DNA of 64,000 nucleotides from Halorarius litoreus (GTDB taxonomy: Archaea; Halobacteriota; Halobacteria; Halobacteriales; Haloarculaceae): the NCBI RefSeq assembly GCF_024362405.1, contig NZ_CP101454.1:2480001-2544000 (forward strand), written 5' to 3'. A model generated the notes under the pieces. That model did not search any database, was not told where the DNA came from, and saw nothing but the letters and a program-made list of their open reading frames with translations. The translations under genes and the position numbers were made by a program. Positions within the stretch are counted from its first letter, which is position 1; each line of letters begins with the position of its first letter. Of this stretch, positions 32,587 to 39,847 are shown piece after piece.

Positions 32587-33351
32587 TCAGAGTCCGGTCG
32601 GGTGCGAGAGATACGTCGTCTCCAGTCCCCACTCCTCGACGAGGTCCTGCAGCGCACGCACGCCGAACGTCTCGGTGGCGTAGTGCCCTGCGAGGAAGAC
32701 GTGGATGCCCGCTTCGCGTGCCTCGTGGTAGGCGGGCTGTTTCCCTTCGCCCGTGACGAGCGCGTCGACCCCCTTCTCGCGGGCCTCGTCCAGCCAGTCG
32801 ACGCCGGAGCCGGTGAGGACGGCCACGTCTGAAATCTCGTCGGGGCCGAAATCGAGGTGCTGGACGGGTTCGCCACCGTTCTCCAGTTCCGCGAGCTTCT
32901 CGCGGAGCTCCGTGGGGGTGTACGGGTCGTCGGTTCGACCGCGCTGGCCGACGTGACCCGGGCCGTCGCGGCCGAACGGCTCCTCGACAGAGAGGTCGAG
33001 GAACTCGCACAACTGTGCGGCGTTGCCGTACTCGGGGTGCGCGTCGAGCGGGCCGTGGACCGCGTACAGCGCGAGGTCGTTGTCCAGCAGCGTCCGCACC
33101 CGGTCGAACTCCTTGCCGGTGATGCGGTCGATGCCGCCCCACGAGATGCCGTGGTGGACGACGAGCACGTCCGCGCCGGCGTCGGCGGCGTCTTCGAACG
33201 TCGCCACCACCCCATCGACGGCGAACGCAGCGTGCTCCACCTCGGCGGTCTCGGGCCCGACCTGCAGGCCGTTGACCGCGTAGTCGGCGCTCGCCCACAT
33301 GCCCACGTCGAGTTCGTCGTCGAGTCGCCCGGCGAAGTCAGGGAGGTCCAT
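32587..33351 (-). CDS. Nif3-like dinuclear metal-centre protein
   Basis: 254 residues of the Nif3/YbgI family, which form hexamers with a two-metal site. The metal motif VVHHGISWGG near 64-73 and the C-terminal FLAGHYATETFGVRAL near 220-235 (H-x-x-x-E) are both present. The Asn-Gly-Leu-Gln near 27-30 (NGLQVG) and DAHPEYGNAAQL near 102-113 are also conserved. Members are linked to GTP-cyclohydrolase-like activity; function is unsettled. The gene lies 47 bp past the agmatinase gene on the same strand. Confidence 0.9.
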   Translation of the reverse strand: MDLPDFAGRLDDELDVGMWASADYAVNGLQVGPETAEVEHAAFAVDGVVATFEDAADAGADVLVVHHGISWGGIDRITGKEFDRVRTLLDNDLALYAVHGPLDAHPEYGNAAQLCEFLDLSVEEPFGRDGPGHVGQRGRTDDPYTPTELREKLAELENGGEPVQHLDFGPDEISDVAVLTGSGVDWLDEAREKGVDALVTGEGKQPAYHEAREAGIHVFLAGHYATETFGVRALQDLVEEWGLETTYLSHPTGL

Positions 33352-33398
33352 ATCCGGGCGTGAGTGCGCGGGGCGGATAGTCGCTTTCCCTCGCCGGC

Positions 33399-34202
33399 TC
33401 ACTCCGAAGCGGCGTGCGAGAAGACGAACTCCCGGAGGAGTTTGCCCCCCAACGAGGCGGCCTGGCCGTCGTCGCGGTCGTTCACCTCGACGAGGTCGAA
33501 CGCCACGCAGTCGGGAGCGACCGCCCGAACCACATCGCGCATCTCTCTCGGGGTCAGGCCGAACGGCTCCATCGTCCCCGTTCCGGGGGCGTACGCGGGG
33601 TCCGCGCCGTCGATGTCCACCGAGAGATAGACCTCGCCGTCGAACGCGGGTGCCCAGTCTACCACGTCTTCGGGCGCCACCACGGTCACGTCGGCTTCAC
33701 TCGCGCGGTCCCACTCCTCCTCGGAGCCAGTTCGTGCGCCGAGAATCACCGCTTCGTCTACGATATCGAGGGCGTGCCGCGTCACTGTCGCGTGCGACAG
33801 CGGGTTCCCGTCGTACTCGGCGCGGAGGTCGAGGTGTGCGTCGAGACAGACGAACACGTCCGGGTCGGCCGCGCGAACGCCCGCGACGGAGACGGTGTGT
33901 TCGCCGCCGACGAGCAGCGGCACGGTCGCTTCGTCGTGGAGATCCGCGAGGACGCCCTCCAGAAAGTCGAGGTACTCGGCGGCGTCGTCCCACGCGCGAA
34001 CGTCACCGTGGTCGTGGACCGCGAGGTCGGTGAAAAGCAGGCCAGTACGGTGGTCGTAGTCGTCGAAGGTCCGGGCGAAGCGCCTGACGCGTTCGGGGCC
34101 GAACCGGGTTCCCGGCTGGAACGTCGTCGAAACGTCGAGCGGCGCGCCCACGACCGCGTAGTCGGCCGCGGGGCGCTCACTCGTCGCGCCGGGGAAGCTC
34201 AT
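33399..34202 (-). CDS. speB: Agmatinase-type ureohydrolase
   Basis: 267 residues, Mn2+-dependent. The metal ligands are in GGEHTVSVAG near 98-107, CLDAHLDLRAEYDGNPLSHAT near 119-139 (D-x-H-x-D shown by its key residues) and SVDIDGADPAYAPGTGTMEP near 193-212 (D-x-D-x-x-D-P). It removes urea from agmatine or an agmatine-linked intermediate. It starts 7 bp after the aIF5A stop, which fits the haloarchaeal route where agmatine is attached to aIF5A and then hydrolysed to deoxyhypusine. Confidence 0.93.
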   Translation of the reverse strand: MSFPGATSERPAADYAVVGAPLDVSTTFQPGTRFGPERVRRFARTFDDYDHRTGLLFTDLAVHDHGDVRAWDDAAEYLDFLEGVLADLHDEATVPLLVGGEHTVSVAGVRAADPDVFVCLDAHLDLRAEYDGNPLSHATVTRHALDIVDEAVILGARTGSEEEWDRASEADVTVVAPEDVVDWAPAFDGEVYLSVDIDGADPAYAPGTGTMEPFGLTPREMRDVVRAVAPDCVAFDLVEVNDRDDGQAASLGGKLLREFVFSHAASE

Positions 34203-34209
34203 GCCGGCT

Positions 34210-34587
34210 TCAGACGACCTTCCGCTGGTCCTCGTACTCGAGGAACTCGATCTCGTCGTCGGAGGAGACGCTGACGCCGTCGGGGATGCGCATCGTGAAC
34301 GTGTCGTACGTCTCGAGGTCCATCACCTGCATCTCGTCGCCCGTCGTGGAGACGACCTGGCCCTGCTTGCGCGTGATGATGGGCACCCAGCACTTTGCGT
34401 CGACTGGGTTCGTGAAGTTGCGCTTCTGGCCGCCGTCGAAGACGCCCTTGCCCTCGACGCGGGCCTTCGCGCTGCCGTGTTTGCCGGGCTTCGACGTGCT
34501 GTAGGAGGTGATGACGCTGGGAACGTCCTCGATCATGACGTAGTTCCCCTCCTGCAGTTCGCGAACTTCGGTCTGCTCTTTCGCCAT
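34210..34587 (-). CDS. eif5A: Translation initiation factor aIF5A
   Basis: 125 residues, two small beta domains. The hypusination loop [17 protein letters not shown] lies near 31-47, with the modified Lys (KPGKHG) at residue 37 by count. The C-terminal OB-like domain includes [17 protein letters not shown]. It relieves stalled ribosomes at hard sequences such as proline runs. A strong TATA box (TTTATA on the minus strand at 34611-34616) 24-29 bases before the ATG points to a leaderless transcript that goes on into speB. Confidence 0.97.
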   Translation of the reverse strand: MAKEQTEVRELQEGNYVMIEDVPSVITSYSTSKPGKHGSAKARVEGKGVFDGGQKRNFTNPVDAKCWVPIITRKQGQVVSTTGDEMQVMDLETYDTFTMRIPDGVSVSSDDEIEFLEYEDQRKVV

Positions 34588-34610
34588 ACAGGCAGTTCCG
34601 GCCTTGTCGG

Positions 34611-34616
34611 TATAAA
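34611..34616 (-). promoter_or_regulatory. TATA box of eif5A
   Basis: TTTATA on the minus strand, centred about 27 bases before the start at 34587. The best match to the haloarchaeal consensus in this part of the window; it predicts a leaderless mRNA for the eif5A-speB unit. Confidence 0.6.
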
Positions 34617-34638
34617 CGGTTTGATACCGCTTGTGGGG

Positions 34639-34857
34639 TCAGAGGCGACCGAGCAGCCAGCCACCGGCCGTCGTCAGGGTCGCCCCGATGCCGACCGGCG
34701 CGACGACGAACAGCGGGTGGTACGGCGTACAGTTGTGACAGGTGGTGGCCTCGACGTGGACGCTCACCCCCGTCAGCGCGAGCCCGACGCCCATCAGCAG
34801 GACGCCGAGCGGGAGGAGGACGCGGGGAGCGTCGATTCTCTGGGCGAACTCGAACAT
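34639..34857 (-). CDS. Small two-helix membrane protein with CxxC loop
   Basis: 72 residues. Two membrane segments (LLPLGVLLMGVGLALTGVS near 14-32 and LFVVAPVGIGATLTTAGGW near 49-67) flank a loop VEATTCHNCTPYHP with a CxxC pair. The two cysteines could bind metal or form a disulfide on the outer face. No family recognised. It lies 73 bp after the aminotransferase gene and ahead of the eif5A promoter. Confidence 0.6.
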   Translation of the reverse strand: MFEFAQRIDAPRVLLPLGVLLMGVGLALTGVSVHVEATTCHNCTPYHPLFVVAPVGIGATLTTAGGWLLGRL

Positions 34858-34930
34858 ACCAGTCGTTCGTCGGCTACTGATAAACGACCTCGCTAAGGAC
34901 AAAGAGTCGTTTGAGTGTCAGACACGCGAA

Positions 34931-35992
34931 CTAGGCGTGCGCGGTGAGGAACGAATCGAGCCGCGTCAGCCCGGCTTCGAGCTGGTCGGTCGGGAGCCCG
35001 AAGCCGATGCGGAAGCGGTCGGGGACACCGAACGCGTCGCCCGGTGCGAGCAGGACGCTCTCGCTCTCGACCAGCGCCTCGCAGAACGACCGGCCCGTGG
35101 CGAACCCCTCGGGGACGGTCACGAAGCCGTTGACGCCCGTCGGCTCGTACCAGTCGAGCCCGTGGTCGTCGAGGAACGACCGCACCCGAGCGCGGTGGTC
35201 GGCAGCGAGCTCGCGGTTGCGCGCCAGTATCTCCGCTTCCCGCTCGATGGCCTGCCGGGCGACGTGCTGGCCGAACGGCGAGGGGGAGATCGTCGTGTAG
35301 TCCTTCCACGTCGCCGCCGCGTCGACGACCTCACGGGGGCCGGCGAGCCAGCCGAACCGACAGCCTGCGAGCCCGTGGCTCTTGGTGACCGACGACGTCG
35401 AGATGCCGTACTCGCCCATGGAGGCCACCGGCGGGAGGGGGTCCGGCGAGAGGAGGCGGTACACCTCGTCACAGAGCAGGTAGGTGTCGTTCGCGGCCGC
35501 GAGGTCGTACAGCGCCTCGACCGTCTCCTGCGAGAAGTACCGTCCGGTCGGGTTGTTCGGGTTGTTGAGGACGAGCACCGACGTCTCCGGGCGGAGTGCC
35601 GCTTGCACGGCGTCGAGGTCGAGGTCCCACTCGGGGGGTTCGAGGTCGACGGTCGTCACCTCGCCGAACGCCCGGGGGACGCTGTGGAGCGACTGGTAGG
35701 TGGGCGTGATGGTCACCGCGTGCTCGCCCATGAGGGCCGCGAAGGCGACGAAGTTCGCCTCCTGAGCCCCACAGGTACACAGCACCTCGTCGGCGTCACG
35801 GTCGTACCGCTCGCCGATGGTTCTACGGAGTGCGGGATCGCCTGCTGTCGGGATGACGTACCCGAGTTCCCCGGGGTCGGTGTCGAACTCGCTGGCCGCG
35901 AGCGAGCGGATGCCCGACTCCGCGAGCATGATGTCGGCGTCGTGCTCGTAGCGGGCGAAGAAGCGTTCGAGGTCGAACGGCTCGATGTCCAT
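34931..35992 (-). CDS. Class I/II PLP-dependent aminotransferase
   Basis: 353 residues of fold type I. Cofactor residues: Asn and Pro in NNPNNPTGRYFS near 136-147, Asp in LLCDEVYRLL near 166-175, and the Schiff-base Lys in SSVTKSHGLAGCRFGWLAG near 195-213. Arg for the substrate carboxylate is in RFRIGFGLPT near 330. It is somewhat short for the family (usual 370-400), missing part of the N-terminal arm. Substrate cannot be set. Same strand as the kinase gene, with 60 bp between them. Confidence 0.87.
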   Translation of the reverse strand: MDIEPFDLERFFARYEHDADIMLAESGIRSLAASEFDTDPGELGYVIPTAGDPALRRTIGERYDRDADEVLCTCGAQEANFVAFAALMGEHAVTITPTYQSLHSVPRAFGEVTTVDLEPPEWDLDLDAVQAALRPETSVLVLNNPNNPTGRYFSQETVEALYDLAAANDTYLLCDEVYRLLSPDPLPPVASMGEYGISTSSVTKSHGLAGCRFGWLAGPREVVDAAATWKDYTTISPSPFGQHVARQAIEREAEILARNRELAADHRARVRSFLDDHGLDWYEPTGVNGFVTVPEGFATGRSFCEALVESESVLLAPGDAFGVPDRFRIGFGLPTDQLEAGLTRLDSFLTAHA

Positions 35993-36052
35993 ACGCCCGC
36001 GTCGACAGCGTGGCGCAAAGCCGTGGCGGTACCCAGCGTGCAGCCGACAGTC

Positions 36053-37714
36053 TCAGTCGTCGCGGCGCTGTCTGAGGTTCTGCCGGGTGAACTGCGGTTT
36101 CGCGCGGATGCCGGACCGCGTCCGGAACGACCGCCAGAGCAGTCCCACAAGCAGGAGCGTCGCCCCCGCGCCGACCGCGGTCGCTTCCAGCGTCGTGAAC
36201 ACGTACAGCAGCGCGGTCGAGAACGCGGTAAAGGCGAGCAGGATGCCGTAGATGAGTCGGAGGGCGAGTCGGCGGGCGAGCGGCGGGTCGTCGGGGAGTT
36301 CGACCTCGACGGTGAGGTCGCCGCGGTCCATCGTCGTCAGCACGTCCTCCAGTTTCGGGGGGACGCGGAACAGCGACCGGGTCGTCTCGTTCAACTGCTG
36401 GCCAGCCTGCTCGACGGCTTCGCGGGCCCCCTGCTCGATGTAGCCCTGCTCGCCGAGGTAGGAGGTGGCGACGTCGATGAAGTCGAAGTCGGGGTCGAGC
36501 GTCACACAGACGCCTTCGACCACGGTGGCGACCCGAAGGACGAGCGCGAGGTTCGGCGGCAAGCGGAGGGGGAACTCGTAGATGGTGTCCTCGACCTGTG
36601 AGACGATCTGCTGGACGCGGTACTGCTCGATGTTCTCGCCGCGGGCGTCCGCGATGGCGAGTTCCATCACGTCGCTCATCACCTGGCGGTCGGCCTCGGG
36701 GCTCAGGGTCCCCATCTCGATGAGCGTGTCGAGGATGGCGTCGGTGTCCTGCTGTGCGACGGCCAGATAGAACTCGACGATCTTCTCCTGGATGAACGGG
36801 TCCACTCGTCCCGACATCCCGAAGTCGTAGAAGACGATGGTGCCGTCGTCCTGCACCGCGAGGTTGCCGGGGTGTGGGTCGGCGTGGAACACGCCGTCTT
36901 CTACGATCATCTGGAGGTAGACGCGCTGGAGCGTCTCCGCGAGTCGGGTACGGTCGATTCCCAGCGCGTCGAGGTCGTCGATCTCCGAGATCTTGGTGCC
37001 AGGGACGTACTCCATCGTCAGCACGCGACTGGTCGACCGCTCGTCGACGACCCCCGGGATGCGGATGCGCGGCTCGTCGCGGAAGTGGCTCCGAATCTCA
37101 CGGAGCATCTCGCGTTCCCGGTCGTAGTCCATCTCCTCGCGGATGACCTTCGCGAATTCGTCGGCGAGCGTCTGCATCGAGAACGCGCGGGCGCTCCCGA
37201 CGAACCGCATCAGGATGGGGAGCGAGAACGTGATGACGCGGAGGTCGGCCTCCACGAGGTCCTCGATGCCGGGCCGTCGAACCTTCACCGCGACGCGCTC
37301 ACCCTCGTGTTCGGCGACGTACACCTGGCCGAGCGACGCGCCGCTTATCGCCTCGGTGTCGAAGTCGTCGAACGCCTCCTCGACGGGGCCGAGCTCGGCT
37401 TCGAGCACCTGCTGGGCCTCGGGCCACGGTGCGGGGGGGACGCTGTCCTGCAGCTGTTCGAACTCCTCGACGTACTCCGGCGGGAGGATGTCCGGGCGGG
37501 TCGAGAGCAACTGGCCGAGCTTGATGAACGTCGGGCCGAGCGTGAGCATCGAGTCGAGCAGCGAGCGCGCGCGCCGGCGGCGCCGCTCGGCGGAGACCTT
37601 TCGCGGGCCGCCGAACAGGAGGTACTTGCGGCGGTCGCGCGCGTACGCCAGCAGCAGGGGGAGAAACTGGTAGGCGACGACGACGAAGCGCCGATACGAA
37701 CGGAGGATGGCCAC
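36053..37714 (-). CDS. ABC1/AarF/UbiB-family atypical kinase
   Basis: 553 residues. The ABC1 core shows the KxGQ-like motif near 52-70 (TLGPTFIKLGQLLSTRPDI), the Ala-rich nucleotide loop altered as ISGASLGQVYVAEHEGE near 125, the Lys in VAVKVRRPGI, and catalytic DPHPGNLAVQDDG with metal Asp in IVFYDFGMSGR. Two membrane helices lie at the C-terminus (YGILLAFTAFSTALLYVF and TAVGAGATLLLVGLLW). UbiB-like proteins support quinone synthesis or extraction of membrane lipids. It starts 2 bp after the small heat shock gene stop. Confidence 0.92.
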   Translation of the reverse strand: MAILRSYRRFVVVAYQFLPLLLAYARDRRKYLLFGGPRKVSAERRRRRARSLLDSMLTLGPTFIKLGQLLSTRPDILPPEYVEEFEQLQDSVPPAPWPEAQQVLEAELGPVEEAFDDFDTEAISGASLGQVYVAEHEGERVAVKVRRPGIEDLVEADLRVITFSLPILMRFVGSARAFSMQTLADEFAKVIREEMDYDREREMLREIRSHFRDEPRIRIPGVVDERSTSRVLTMEYVPGTKISEIDDLDALGIDRTRLAETLQRVYLQMIVEDGVFHADPHPGNLAVQDDGTIVFYDFGMSGRVDPFIQEKIVEFYLAVAQQDTDAILDTLIEMGTLSPEADRQVMSDVMELAIADARGENIEQYRVQQIVSQVEDTIYEFPLRLPPNLALVLRVATVVEGVCVTLDPDFDFIDVATSYLGEQGYIEQGAREAVEQAGQQLNETTRSLFRVPPKLEDVLTTMDRGDLTVEVELPDDPPLARRLALRLIYGILLAFTAFSTALLYVFTTLEATAVGAGATLLLVGLLWRSFRTRSGIRAKPQFTRQNLRQRRDD

Positions 37715-37716
37715 GG

Positions 37717-38073
37717 TCAGGCGTCTTCGACCGGGACCTGCGTGCCGCCGGTGGTGGAGGACTTCGGGAGCGTCAGCGTCAGGACGCCACGCTCGATGGT
37801 CGCGTCGGCCCCCTCACCGGCCACCGTCGGCGGGAGCGGAATCTCGGCGTCGAGGAACAGCGCGCGGTCCTCGCGGAGGTAGCGGAACTCGGTCGGGAGC
37901 CCCTTCTCGCGGCGAGCCTCGATGCGGAGCCGGCCGTTCTCGACGGTCACGTCGACCGTGTCGGCGCTCGCACCCGGGAGGTCGAGGACGAGACAGTAGG
38001 CGTCCTCGCTCTCGAGTAAGTCCGCGAACACCGCCTCGGGTAGGTCCCGCATCGCATCGCGTAGCGCACTCAT
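37717..38073 (-). CDS. hsp20: Hsp20/alpha-crystallin-like small heat shock protein
   Basis: 118 residues. The core alpha-crystallin domain covers about 25-110 (YCLVLDLPGASADTVDVTVENGRLRIEARRE, cited by its ends YCL and RRE, and GVLTLTLPKS near 98-107, the family G-x-L motif). The N-terminal arm is short and there is no I-x-I tail motif, so it may form small oligomers. It precedes the UbiB-like kinase gene by 2 bp and shares a divergent spacer with thrB. Confidence 0.87.
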   Translation of the reverse strand: MSALRDAMRDLPEAVFADLLESEDAYCLVLDLPGASADTVDVTVENGRLRIEARREKGLPTEFRYLREDRALFLDAEIPLPPTVAGEGADATIERGVLTLTLPKSSTTGGTQVPVEDA

Positions 38074-38144
38074 GGCTCGATGTAGGGCCGGCCGGGCGAA
38101 AAAGCCCCCGGTACCGGCCCTCGAAGTCGACCGCGTTCGGGTAG

Positions 38145-38151
38145 CTTTATC
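38145..38151 (+). promoter_or_regulatory. Probable TATA box of thrB
   Basis: ctttatc is centred about 28 bases before ATG 38176, the leaderless spacing. The same 102-bp spacer carries the divergent hsp20 promoter. Confidence 0.45.
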
Positions 38152-38175
38152 GGTGGCCTCCCAGTATCCCATCCT

Positions 38176-39051
38176 ATGCTGACCGTGCGGGCACCGGCGA
38201 CGAGCGCGAACCTCGGGAGCGGCTTCGACGTCTTCGGGGTGGCGTTCGAGCGGCCCGCCGACGTCGTTCGCGTGGAGAAAGCCGACCGGACGACGATCGA
38301 GGTGACGGGCGTCGGCTCGCAGTACATCCCCGAGGACCCCGAGAAGAACACCGTGGGCGCGGTCGCGGAGGCGCTCGACGCTCCCGCGCACATCAAGATC
38401 GACAAGGGCGTTCGGCCGGCGTCGGGGCTCGGCTCCTCGGCGGCGAGCGCCGCCGGGGCGGCCGTCGCGCTCAACGAACTGTACGACCGCGGCAAATCGA
38501 GGGAGGAGCTCGTGCCCATCGCCGCCGAGGGCGAGGCGGTGGTGTCGGGCGACGCCCACGCCGACAACGTCGCGCCCTCCATTCTCGGCGGGTTCACCAT
38601 CGCGCGGTCCGACGGCGTCACCCGCTTGGGGACGGACATCCCGCTCGTGGCGTGTCTCCCCGAAATCGTCGTCTCCACACGCGACGCGCGAGGGGTCGTC
38701 CCCGAGGGCGCCCGCATGAGCGAGGTGGTCGAGATCGTCGGCAACGCCGCGACGCTCACCGCCGGGATGGCGCGCTCGGACCCCGAACTCGTCGGTCGCG
38801 GGATGGACGACCCCGTGGTGACGCCCGCCCGAGCGGAACTCATCGACGGCTACGCCGAGGTTCGAGCGGCCGCACTCGCGGCGGGCGCGGCGGGCGTGAC
38901 GATCTCCGGTGCGGGGCCCGCGGTGCTCGCGGTTTGTCAGTCCGGTAAGCGGCGGTCGGTCGCGACCGCGATGCTCGACGCCTTCGACGCCGAGGGAATC
39001 GAATCACGCGCGTATCAGACGCGCGTCGGCGCCGGCGCGACGCTCTACTGA
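38176..39051 (+). CDS. thrB: Homoserine kinase
   Basis: 291 residues, GHMP kinase. The Pro-rich ATP loop is RPASGLGSSAASAAGAAVAL near 80-99. The N-terminus MLTVRAPATSANLGSGFDVFG is the ThrB signature for substrate binding, and GVTISGAGPAVLAV near 239-252 is the third GHMP motif. It phosphorylates homoserine in threonine synthesis. No other threonine genes are close, which is usual in haloarchaea. Confidence 0.95.
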   Translation: MLTVRAPATSANLGSGFDVFGVAFERPADVVRVEKADRTTIEVTGVGSQYIPEDPEKNTVGAVAEALDAPAHIKIDKGVRPASGLGSSAASAAGAAVALNELYDRGKSREELVPIAAEGEAVVSGDAHADNVAPSILGGFTIARSDGVTRLGTDIPLVACLPEIVVSTRDARGVVPEGARMSEVVEIVGNAATLTAGMARSDPELVGRGMDDPVVTPARAELIDGYAEVRAAALAAGAAGVTISGAGPAVLAVCQSGKRRSVATAMLDAFDAEGIESRAYQTRVGAGATLY

Positions 39052-39212
39052 GTGGCGAACAGGCGGAACGTGACACTCCCTGTGCCACACGCAGTCCCGG
39101 ATGGTGTTCCACGCGACAGCCTCGGCCATCCGGGGCGACACTCACGGCATGGGCTCGGTGGCCGCCCTTTCGGTGAAAAACGTTCGCCAGCGGTCAGAAA
39201 ACTAGTCGGTCG

Positions 39213-39635
39213 TCAGTAGGTGAACTCGGTGTCGATGGCGCTCGACACCTCTGTCATCGCGACCGCGGCGTTCGAGTACTGGAGGACCTTCTGCATGTCG
39301 CCCTCGATCTCGAAGACGCCGGACATCATCCCGTCGATGGCGCCGATCTCACCTTTCGTGAGTTTGACCCAGTCGCTGTAGGCGCCACGGATGATGAACC
39401 CCCAGTCGACCTCGTCGGGCGAGTCTATCTCGCGGCAGTCGTAGACGTCGCCGTTCTCCAGCCCGATGAAGTAGTACCTGTCCTCGGGGAGCCGGTCGTC
39501 GGCGCCGATGTGGAAGATGAAGTCGCCGTTGAAGCCGACGCCCCAGCCCTCCGAGGCGTCCTGGTACGCGTCGTCCTCGTTCAGCCGTCGCTCGTACTCC
39601 TGAATCCACTCCTCGCTCGGGAATGCGTATGCCAT
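39213..39635 (-). CDS. SCP-2-like lipid-binding domain protein
   Basis: 140 residues. The layout fits the SCP-2 fold: N-terminal helix (SEEWIQEYERRLNEDDAYQ), a beta sheet (WGVGFNGDFIFHIG, RYYFIGLENGDVYDCR), the hydrophobic cavity part (DWGFIIRGAYSDWVKLTKGE) and a C-terminal helix with EIEGDMQKVLQYSNAAVAM. The DVDWGFIIRG to G-x-L-K-x-x-G position is close to bacterial alkyl sulphatase/SCP-2 domains. Role unknown, probably lipid or acyl binding. A TATA-like CTATACTTAAG near 39688-39698 on the minus strand lies about 55 bases upstream. Confidence 0.78.
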   Translation of the reverse strand: MAYAFPSEEWIQEYERRLNEDDAYQDASEGWGVGFNGDFIFHIGADDRLPEDRYYFIGLENGDVYDCREIDSPDEVDWGFIIRGAYSDWVKLTKGEIGAIDGMMSGVFEIEGDMQKVLQYSNAAVAMTEVSSAIDTEFTY

Positions 39636-39847
39636 GATGGTGGTCTCCGTGATATGTCGGAGTGCCACATCGAAAGCGTGTCGCGTGCTTAAGTATAGCC
39701 CCGTTCCAGCGACGTGGTTTCATACGTGGGCCGGGACGTCGCCCCCCGACGACGTCGGAGCGGGGCGCCGAACGGGATTTAAACACCCGGGTACGCCCCC
39801 CGCAACGTTTTACCCAGTCGGTTTTCCATACCCGTGTAGATAGACGC

